DNA from: Acidobacteriota bacterium
GTDB taxonomy: Bacteria; Acidobacteriota; Blastocatellia; Pyrinomonadales; Pyrinomonadaceae
Direction: 5' to 3'
Assembly: GCA_023436495.1 (NCBI GenBank)
Contig: JAEZIT010000072.1
Coordinates: 1 to 10,759 of the forward strand
DNA: 10,759 bases
Made by a program: the position numbers and the translations under genes. Every line of letters begins with the position of its first letter. Within the stretch, counting starts at the first letter, position 1. Shown piece by piece: positions 5,375 to 10,759 of this stretch. The notes under the pieces are model-generated. The model made no database searches. It saw only the letters and a list, made by a program, of their open reading frames with translations, and was not told the DNA's origin.

Positions 5375-6265
5375 ATGGATATTAATCAACTCGAAGTGCT
5401 TGTGACGGTTGCGCGGGAGCGAAGCTTTTCACGGGCAGCGGAGGCCCTGCAGCGAACGCAGCCGGCGGTCAGCCAGGCAATACGAAGGCTGGAGCAGGAA
5501 ACGGGCGAAAAACTTTTTGACCGTTCATCAATGGACGGAACTCTCACGGCCGCGGGCGAGGTCCTGCTCGATTACGCGCGGCAGATGCTTAACCTCAGAT
5601 ATACAGCACAGAACGCCATAAAGGAAATGGCGAATCTGCAGCAGGGCAAGGTAACGATAAGCGCGAACGAGCATACGGTATTTTATCTGCTGCCGGTGAT
5701 CCAGCGATTTCGAAAGCTGCATCCGATGATCAAGATAGACGTGCAGCGAGGCGTCGCTAGCCGGATCCCGAAAGAGATCACGGCGCGCGAGGTCGAGCTG
5801 GGCGTAATTTCGTTCACGCCGAACGACCCTTCGCTTCGCGTGCTGCCGGTGATGACGGACGAACTGACGCTGATAGTAGCTAAAGGCCATCCGTTCGCGG
5901 AGAAGACGAGTGTTTCGATCAAGGACCTGGCAGAGGTGGCGTTCGTCGCGCACAACGCGCCGTCGCCGTACCGCGCAAGGGTGATCGAGACGTTTGCGAA
6001 ACATCGCGTGAAGCTGAACATCGCGGTCGAACTGCCTTCGCTGGAAGCGATAAAGCGGCTGGTCGAACGCGGCGAAGGCGTGGCGCTCGTGCCGAAGCTA
6101 TCAGCAGAATACGAGATAGCGAACGGCCAGTTGATAGGTTTGCAGGTCAGGGAAATGAAACTCGAGCGAAAGCTCAATATCGTATATCGGAAGAATTCGG
6201 TACTGTCACACGCGGCCAAGGCTTTTTTGAAGATCGCAAAGGACGCGGGCCGCGAAAAACTCTAA
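5375..6265 (+). CDS. LysR-family transcriptional regulator
   Basis: A 296-residue cytosolic DNA-binding regulator. Residues 1-60 form the LysR winged helix-turn-helix (FSRAAEALQRTQPAVSQAIRRLE at 18-40, then GEKLFDR), followed by a linker helix and a periplasmic-binding-protein-like effector domain from about 88 (GKVTISANEHTVFYLLP) to 290. The protein has no cysteine, so an OxyR-type thiol switch is excluded; the effector is probably a small metabolite. The ATG at 5375 is preferred because MDINQLEVL matches the usual family N-terminus; an in-frame ATG at 5336 would add 13 residues, and neither has a good Shine-Dalgarno. The gene is divergent from the PLP enzyme and 26 bp upstream of the carboxylate-amine ligase, so either could be its target. 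The palindrome at 5297-5321 is a likely binding site. Confidence 0.93.
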   Translation: MDINQLEVLVTVARERSFSRAAEALQRTQPAVSQAIRRLEQETGEKLFDRSSMDGTLTAAGEVLLDYARQMLNLRYTAQNAIKEMANLQQGKVTISANEHTVFYLLPVIQRFRKLHPMIKIDVQRGVASRIPKEITAREVELGVISFTPNDPSLRVLPVMTDELTLIVAKGHPFAEKTSVSIKDLAEVAFVAHNAPSPYRARVIETFAKHRVKLNIAVELPSLEAIKRLVERGEGVALVPKLSAEYEIANGQLIGLQVREMKLERKLNIVYRKNSVLSHAAKAFLKIAKDAGREKL

Positions 6266-6291
6266 CGCGACACCCAAACACTCATAAAAAT

Positions 6292-7413
6292 ATGTTCGAT
6301 CAATTTACGCTCGGTATCGAGGAAGAATTCCAGATCGTCGACCCGAATACTCGGGAACTGAAGTCTCACGTTGCGGAGATGCTGGATGAAGGCAAGCTGC
6401 TGCTCGGGGAAAAGGTCAAGCCGGAAATGATCCAGTCGATGATCGAGGTCGGCACCGGCGTCTGCCGCGACATCCGCGAAGCGCGCGAAGATATAAGCAC
6501 TCTGCGGTGCATTATCTCAAGCTTGGCGCGAAAGAAGGGGATGGAGATCGTTGCCGCTTCAACACATCCTTTTTCGAAATGGTCGGAGCAGACGATATAC
6601 GAACACGACCGGTACAAGCTTTTGGTGGACGAGCTACAGATGGTCGCGCGAAGCCTTCTGATATTCGGGCTGCACGTGCATGTCGGGATAAGGGACCTCG
6701 ACCGGCGAATACATATTATGAACGCGGCGCGGTATTTTTTGCCGCACGTGCTGGCGCTAACGACATCGTCGCCGTTCTGGCTCGGGTTTAACACGGGGCT
6801 GAAATCGTACAGATCCGAGGTATTCAAAAAATTTCCGCGCACGGATATTCCGGACCATTTCGAATCTTATCAACAGTATCAGAGCTATGTTGACCTGCTG
6901 ATCAAGATGAACTGTATCGACGACGGAAAGAAGATCTGGTGGGACGTGCGGCCGCACGCCCATTTCCCGACGCTGGAATTCAGGATATGCGACATTCCGA
7001 CGCGAGTGGACGACACGATAGCCGTCGCCGCACTTTTTCAGGCGATCGTCGCGAAGCTAGATTCGCTGATCGACAAGAATCTGGGATTCAGGCTCTATCA
7101 CAGGCGTTTGATCCAGGAGAATAAATGGAGGGCGATCCGGTACGGGCTGGACGGGAAACTGCTCGACCTCGGGAAACAGAAGGAAGTACCGGCGCGCGAC
7201 CTGATCCGCGAGCTGCTGGAATTTGTGGACGAGGTCGTGGATCCGCTCGGTTCGCGGAAAGAGATCGAGCACGTCCACACTATACTCGAACGCGGAACGT
7301 CGGCCGATGAGCAGTTGAGGGTATTCGAGGAATCGAACGGCGATTTTAACGCGGTCGTGGATATGCTGATCGCGAATACGATGGAGAACGTGCCGGATGT
7401 GTGTTTTGCTTGA
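6292..7413 (+). CDS. Carboxylate-amine ligase, GCS2/YbdK family
   Basis: A 373-residue ATP-dependent ligase of the glutamate-cysteine ligase type 2 superfamily, joining a carboxylate (often the glutamate gamma-carboxylate) to an amine via an acyl phosphate. E. coli YbdK has only weak glutamate-cysteine ligase activity, so the true substrate is open. Family hallmarks are LGIEEEFQIVD (7-17, acidic Mg-ATP residues), GLHVHVGI (126-133), SSPFWLGFNTGLKSYR (159-174), WWDVRPHAHFPTLEFRICDIPT (216-237) and QENKWRAIRYGLDG (275-288). Length is normal. The ATG at 6292 places the first motif at residue 7 as expected; there is no recognisable Shine-Dalgarno, so translation may depend on the LysR gene 26 bp upstream. 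This pairing suggests an operon. Relatives in other genomes often sit beside ATP-grasp or amidotransferase genes; none is present here. Confidence 0.92.
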   Translation: MFDQFTLGIEEEFQIVDPNTRELKSHVAEMLDEGKLLLGEKVKPEMIQSMIEVGTGVCRDIREAREDISTLRCIISSLARKKGMEIVAASTHPFSKWSEQTIYEHDRYKLLVDELQMVARSLLIFGLHVHVGIRDLDRRIHIMNAARYFLPHVLALTTSSPFWLGFNTGLKSYRSEVFKKFPRTDIPDHFESYQQYQSYVDLLIKMNCIDDGKKIWWDVRPHAHFPTLEFRICDIPTRVDDTIAVAALFQAIVAKLDSLIDKNLGFRLYHRRLIQENKWRAIRYGLDGKLLDLGKQKEVPARDLIRELLEFVDEVVDPLGSRKEIEHVHTILERGTSADEQLRVFEESNGDFNAVVDMLIANTMENVPDVCFA

Positions 7414-7501
7414 GGTTTTTTTCATGGTGGAGACGCGGAGTTGGGAGTGAGGGAGCCGAGGCTAGGGGTTAGTTGATTTCTTGCATTTTCCGGGGTTTTA
7501 T

Positions 7502-7598
7502 CCCAATTGGGCTGAAGCCGGAAGGATGATTGGCTAAAAGACGATATTCGGCTAAAGCGGGGGATTTTTTTGCATTATCCACTAGCTGAAGCTAGTGG
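7502..7598. repeat. Cluster of REP-like palindromes
   Basis: Several palindromic pieces lie close together: CCCAATTGGG (7502-7511, perfect), GGCTGAAGCC (7510-7519), two GGCTAAA-containing units (about 7532-7538 and 7550-7556), and a 9-bp stem CCACTAGCT-GA-AGCTAGTGG (7579-7598). GCTGAAGC/GCTAAAGC palindromes are frequent intergenic repeats in Acidobacteriota and related phyla as I recall. They may act as mRNA-stabilising or attenuating hairpins between the ligase and pilin genes. Confidence 0.6.
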
Positions 7599-7714
7599 CA
7601 ATTCAAGGGCTGCAGGTAATTTAGAAGTTAACATCCGAGACTCGCGGGTTGCTGGAATGATTCCGGTAATCCGCTTTTATTTATAGTTGGGTGTTGAACA
7701 TCGTATAACAAGTA

Positions 7715-7742
7715 TTGACGCGGTTTAGCATCCTATGATAAA
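7715..7742 (+). promoter_or_regulatory. Candidate promoter of the minor pilin operon
   Basis: TTGACG (7715-7720) is a good -35 box. The best-spaced -10 is GATAAA (7737-7742, 16-nt spacer); the closer TATGAT (7734-7739) has a better sequence but only 13 nt spacing. The leader would be about 75 nt. Match by eye only. Confidence 0.3.
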
Positions 7743-7825
7743 AAGTTAGAGGCTGTGAAAAATACGGCCTGAGCTTCCGTTCACCCACAAGATTTTACCC
7801 GTTGCCCTAAGTCAGGAGAAATTCA

Positions 7826-8467
7826 ATGAAACGCAGAGAACTGAGTTCGCAGGGCGGATTTTCGCTGATCGAAATGCTGATCGTTCTGGTCATCATCGGC
7901 GTAATTACGACAATTGCGCTGATGCAGCTCGGGTCGAGCCGCACGGATTTTGAACGCATGCGGATCGCCCGTGAATTCAAGATCTATCTGGAACGAGCCC
8001 GATTCGATTCGGTCAAGCGGCGTCCCGCAAACACAGCAGATATGGCGAGGATCGTCTTGAACGGGCCGTCTTCGTTCACGGCGATATATGACGTAGACGG
8101 CGACGGCACGCTGCTGCCGACTGAGACCAGGCTGATCGATTTCACTCAGCGAACCAACGCGGTGATCCAGGTTTCGGATGCGTGGAGCTATCCGGTGACA
8201 GTACGGTTCGACCGACGCGGCCACATCACGGCGACCGACGGGTCGAACAATCCGGTGACGCCGCTTTTCACGATCTGCAGCGATTGTTCGGCCGGTTCGC
8301 CGGACATCACGCGGATATCGGTCTCGAGCTCGGGCACGGTAGCGGAGCTGCGTGCGGGGCAGAATCCGGAAGTTTTGCCGACGCCGGTCACGACCAATGC
8401 GAACATTCAGCGCAATTGCTACGTTCTGACGAACCAAAACGCAAATACCTCCTGTATCCCGTATTGA
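7826..8467 (+). CDS. GspH/FimT-like minor pilin with EF-hand-type loop
   Basis: A 213-residue prepilin-like protein. Residues 1-11 are a short basic leader ending GG; prepilin peptidase should cut between Gly11 and Phe12 and N-methylate Phe, with the conserved Glu at mature +5 (Glu16). The hydrophobic helix GFSLIEMLIVLVIIGVITTIAL (11-32) anchors it in the membrane before pilus assembly. Length and pattern fit GspH/FimT minor pseudopilins. Residues 89-100, DVDGDGTLLPTE, match a 12-residue EF-hand loop at positions 1, 3, 5, 6 and 12, suggesting Ca2+ binding. Cys151/Cys154 and Cys198/Cys210 may form disulphides, the latter like the C-terminal loop of type IV pilins. AGGAG lies 7 nt before the ATG. 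It is the first gene of a four-gene minor pilin operon; the next starts 37 bp later. Confidence 0.9.
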   Translation: MKRRELSSQGGFSLIEMLIVLVIIGVITTIALMQLGSSRTDFERMRIAREFKIYLERARFDSVKRRPANTADMARIVLNGPSSFTAIYDVDGDGTLLPTETRLIDFTQRTNAVIQVSDAWSYPVTVRFDRRGHITATDGSNNPVTPLFTICSDCSAGSPDITRISVSSSGTVAELRAGQNPEVLPTPVTTNANIQRNCYVLTNQNANTSCIPY

Positions 8468-8504
8468 TCCGCGGGAAATGCCCAAAAATATGAAAGAAGA
8501 GTCA

Positions 8505-9014
8505 ATGCACACGAGCGGTCGGGGAAACGGCCGCAAAAGCGAAGGCGGCTTTTCGCTGATCGAAATGGTCATCGCGCTTGTAATCTTGCTGATCGCGGTG
8601 CTGGGCGTTTTTGCGGCGTTTGCGTATGCGACCAAGCTCAATCGCGGAAACAGCCAGCGGTCACAGGCCGTTTCGGTATTTCAGCGCGAGATAGAGCTGC
8701 TGCGAAGCGCGAAATTCACACCGGCGATCACGAGTAATGTGACGACCGCGACACCGACGTGCGCTTCGCCGGACGATGGCCAGAGAGATATAACCGGCGG
8801 TGTGAAGCCGCGGCAGTTGAGATGCGGCGTCGACGGAACACAGTACCTGGTGGACGTGACAGTGGACGACGATCCGTACACAGCGGGCGTTCAGGTGAAC
8901 GCTGCGTCGAACTTTAAGGAAATCACGCTTCTTTCGACTCCGGTCGGACCGGACGGAGGCTGGGTCGTGGGCAATCAGGTCCGTATCATCCTGCGAAGGG
9001 TGCGTTCAAACTAA
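8505..9014 (+). CDS. PilV-like minor pilin
   Basis: A 169-residue type IV minor pilin precursor. The leader ends GG and prepilin peptidase should cut before Phe16, leaving mature FSLIEMVIALVILLIAVLGV with Glu at +5 (Glu20); this helix pattern with an early break matches PilV/GspI-type proteins. The rest is a small globular head with two cysteines (in TPTCAS and LRCGVDG) that could pair. The ATG at 8505 is preferred because AGAAGAG lies just upstream and gives a 15-residue leader similar to its neighbours; in-frame ATGs at 8478 and 8490 are possible and would lengthen the leader to 24 or 20. The stop is followed one base later by the next start, so translation is probably coupled. It likely forms part of the pilus-tip minor pilin complex. 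Confidence 0.87.
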   Translation: MHTSGRGNGRKSEGGFSLIEMVIALVILLIAVLGVFAAFAYATKLNRGNSQRSQAVSVFQREIELLRSAKFTPAITSNVTTATPTCASPDDGQRDITGGVKPRQLRCGVDGTQYLVDVTVDDDPYTAGVQVNAASNFKEITLLSTPVGPDGGWVVGNQVRIILRRVRSN

Positions 9015-9015
9015 A

Positions 9016-9645
9016 ATGATGAAAACAGAAAAGAAAACGAACGACTCCGGATTTTCCGTCACGGAACTGATCCTGGCGATCACGATAATGCTGATCATTA
9101 TGGGTGTCGTGACGACGCTGTTCTCGAGGTCGCTTAACACGCGTTCCCGCGAAAGCAGCAAGACCGATGCGCAAACGGCAGCGCAAGCCGCGCTGAACGT
9201 GCTGTCGCGAGAGATCGCCAATTCGGGCTACGGGCTTGTCGGCAACGGCTTGTCGCTGACCGATTCGGATAGTCAGAAGCTGCATTTCTACGCGAACGTC
9301 CAGAACAATAACGACACGCTGAATGACCCCGGCGAAAATGTTACGTATTTCTGGGAGCCTTCGACGCAATCGATCCTTCGGCATACGACGAACGACGGAA
9401 CGGGCAATCCGGCGACGTCGATCATCATTAACCGTATCAGTAATGTGCAATTCCAGTATTTCGACTACGTCGGTGCAAATCCCGTCCCGACCGTCAACAG
9501 CGTTCCGTCGGCCAACACCGGCCGTGTACGTATAAGGCTCGAGGTCGTGATGGAACGCGTGATGAACCAGACAAACCCCTACTCGGTTCTGCTGACAACG
9601 GACGTGACGCTGAGAAACGCGGATTATATGCTTCGCAATTATTAA
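9016..9645 (+). CDS. PilW-like minor pilin
   Basis: A 209-residue type IV minor pilin precursor of PilW/GspJ character. The cleavage site is SG|FSVTELILAITIMLIIMG, between Gly12 and Phe13, with Glu at mature +5 (Glu17) for N-methylation and pilus incorporation. The following helix (FSRSLNTRSRESSKTDAQTA, AALNVLSREIANSGYGLVG) is typical of PilW/GspJ, after which comes a beta-rich head without cysteine. Two tandem ATGs (9016, 9019) are available; the first begins one base after the PilV-like stop, indicating translational coupling. Known minor pilins of this kind prime pilus assembly and place adhesins at the tip. Confidence 0.88.
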   Translation: MMKTEKKTNDSGFSVTELILAITIMLIIMGVVTTLFSRSLNTRSRESSKTDAQTAAQAALNVLSREIANSGYGLVGNGLSLTDSDSQKLHFYANVQNNNDTLNDPGENVTYFWEPSTQSILRHTTNDGTGNPATSIIINRISNVQFQYFDYVGANPVPTVNSVPSANTGRVRIRLEVVMERVMNQTNPYSVLLTTDVTLRNADYMLRNY

Positions 9646-9671
9646 CGCGAGAGGTTATTTGAGAGGCGGAT

Positions 9672-10759
9672 ATGAAAAATAAAGGCGACAAGACCCTGTA
9701 CAACAACCGCAAAGACGAACGCGGAGCGGCTCTCGTGACGGTGCTGCTAATCTCGTTCCTGCTGCTGGCGGGCGTGACGGCACTGATGCTCGAATCTTCG
9801 ATGAACACGGCGAACGTCACGGACGCGACCAGCGAAGAACAGGCTTATTATGCTGCGGAAAGCGGCATACAGTCGGTGATCGACGCGCTGCGGCACAATC
9901 CGCGGCCGAATCCGCTGCTTGATCCGTCGAAATCGCCGCTGCCGCCGGATCCGGATGCGGACGAAGCGAATCAAATCACCTATTTAAGGGCGGTACGCCG
10001 GGAAACCTCTAACCGATGTACGAAATCGGGGATGTCGTTTACCTGCAGCGACCCGCTGGACAATAACCCGAACGATCTTAGGCTGTCGCGTTGGCTGAAT
10101 TATAATTGGGGACCGAATGGCGGAGCTTCGGCATCGAGCAAGGACCGTATAGTTCTCGGCGATCCAGCAACATATTCACCGCTCAACGGATTTGCGTACA
10201 GCGTTCGAGTTTCGGACCCAGATAACACCGGAGGAGTAGTCAGCTACACCGTTACCGGCGGAATTGTTGACCCGATCACGGGAAACTACCTTCCGACGCG
10301 GGTATTCGGCGGTACGACGTTCACATACAATCCGCCAACCGGTGTGCAGACAGTTGATGTATCCTCAGGTATCGGCAATGGGAACATGGGCTCGTTCACT
10401 ATGACGGGCGCCGGCGGGACGATCCCGTCCGGCGATAATTTGCCGCGTTTCAAGCTCACAGTTAACGTAACGCAGCCGCAGGTTACGACGATCGTCATCA
10501 GAGGGTACATCGTACCGCCGGGCGGAGCACTTCAGGGATCGTCACCGCCAGATCCGACTTCGACTTGTGCGAGGCCCGGGCCGGCGTACTTATTCGATTC
10601 GAAAGCGTTTCTATCCTTCGGAAGCAGGTTTACCCTAACAAACGCGGGATGCACGGTCGAGGAATCGTCAACCAAACAGGGGCCGCATGGGACTTATTTG
10701 ACGGGCTATCTGCTCCAACCGGCGGCACCGGGCGTCGATCTTCCGCTCGTTGCCAGCAT
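9672..10759 (+). CDS. PilX-like minor pilin/assembly protein (3' partial)
   Basis: This open frame begins at ATG 9672 and reads 362 codons without a stop to the window edge, so it is incomplete. GAGAGG lies 5 nt before the ATG. After a charged leader, residues 17-40 (RGAALVTVLLISFLLLAGVTALML) are the PilX N-terminal hydrophobic segment; it lacks the FxxxE signature of the other three and has the RGAAL form seen in PilX/GspK-type proteins, with possible cleavage after Gly18. The helix then carries EEQAYYAAESGIQSVIDAL, also typical of PilX. The remainder is a long beta-rich, Gly/Pro/Thr-rich region with several cysteines, larger than classical PilX (about 180-200 residues), so it may have an added surface domain. 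The gap to the PilW-like stop is 26 bp. A PilY1-like gene could follow beyond the window. Confidence 0.85.
   Translation, partial: MKNKGDKTLYNNRKDERGAALVTVLLISFLLLAGVTALMLESSMNTANVTDATSEEQAYYAAESGIQSVIDALRHNPRPNPLLDPSKSPLPPDPDADEANQITYLRAVRRETSNRCTKSGMSFTCSDPLDNNPNDLRLSRWLNYNWGPNGGASASSKDRIVLGDPATYSPLNGFAYSVRVSDPDNTGGVVSYTVTGGIVDPITGNYLPTRVFGGTTFTYNPPTGVQTVDVSSGIGNGNMGSFTMTGAGGTIPSGDNLPRFKLTVNVTQPQVTTIVIRGYIVPPGGALQGSSPPDPTSTCARPGPAYLFDSKAFLSFGSRFTLTNAGCTVEESSTKQGPHGTYLTGYLLQPAAPGVDLPLVAS

Larger units (their letters stand above)
7414..7825. other. Non-coding spacer before the pilin operon
   Basis: A 412-bp stretch with no supportable gene. After the ligase stop comes a G-rich segment (about 7430-7470) with agacgcggag-type repeat character, then the palindrome cluster at 7502-7598, then about 200 bp of lower-GC DNA carrying the likely pilin promoter and a long leader. 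No clear intrinsic terminator follows the ligase: the T-run at 7417-7423 has no stem. Confidence 0.5.

Noticed and set aside
5375..6265. LysR regulator as OxyR
   Set aside because: The protein contains no cysteine, so the OxyR disulphide switch cannot exist.
7596..7612. Sigma54-type promoter (GG-N10-GC) for the pilin operon
   Set aside because: The TGGCA half is present but the TTGC half is not, and the site lies inside a palindrome about 215 bp before the gene.

Overview
The window looks like a chromosomal segment of an Acidobacteriota member, most likely class Blastocatellia (Pyrinomonadales-like). This is an inference, not a database match. It rests on the GC-leaning coding DNA, small secreted glycine-zipper and orphan proteins, a GCS2/YbdK-type carboxylate-amine ligase, purine-rich 'cacgcaaagcc' intergenic DNA, and GCTGAAGC/GCTAAAGC palindromic repeats. 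Nothing indicates a plasmid, phage or insertion sequence.

Left part (1-2350). A repeat-rich intergenic start holds four degenerate ~20-bp units and a perfect 15-bp-stem terminator. Two minus-strand genes for small exported proteins follow: a glycine-zipper protein (415-1026) with a hairpin abutting its Shine-Dalgarno, and an orphan secreted protein (1246-1836) with its own terminator. tRNA-Leu(UAA), with encoded CCA, lies just upstream of the orphan gene on the same strand. A ~200-bp stretch of almost pure purines on the plus strand then separates this block from the next.

Middle (2354-4987). A short NfeD-type membrane protein (+) converges on a PP2C-family protein phosphatase (-), with stop codons directly abutting. 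Upstream of the phosphatase on the same strand is a cystathionine gamma-synthase/lyase-type PLP enzyme. The phosphatase would reverse Ser/Thr phosphorylation, but no kinase is visible.

Centre-right (4988-7413). A ~390-bp divergent intergenic region separates the PLP enzyme from a LysR-type regulator, with a carboxylate-amine ligase 26 bp downstream of it. A strong A/T-rich palindrome containing T-N11-A sits just upstream of the regulator and is a good operator candidate. A sulfur-amino-acid enzyme, a LysR regulator and a glutamate-cysteine-ligase-like enzyme side by side suggest a thiol or amino-acid conjugation module; this is a hypothesis.

Right end (7414-10759). A 412-bp non-coding stretch with REP-like palindromes precedes a tight plus-strand operon of four minor pilin-like genes: GspH/FimT, PilV, PilW and a PilX-like gene that runs off the window. 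The first three carry class III signal sequences (G|F with Glu at +5) for prepilin peptidase. The FimT-like protein also carries a perfect EF-hand-type loop (DVDGDGTLLPTE) and two cysteine pairs, so it may be a Ca2+-dependent tip component. A PilY1-like adhesin could follow outside the window.

No clearly new defence or mobile system is visible. The points most worth a second look are the EF-hand loop in the minor pilin, the regulator/ligase/PLP module with its palindrome, the hairpin beside the Shine-Dalgarno, and the repeat families.
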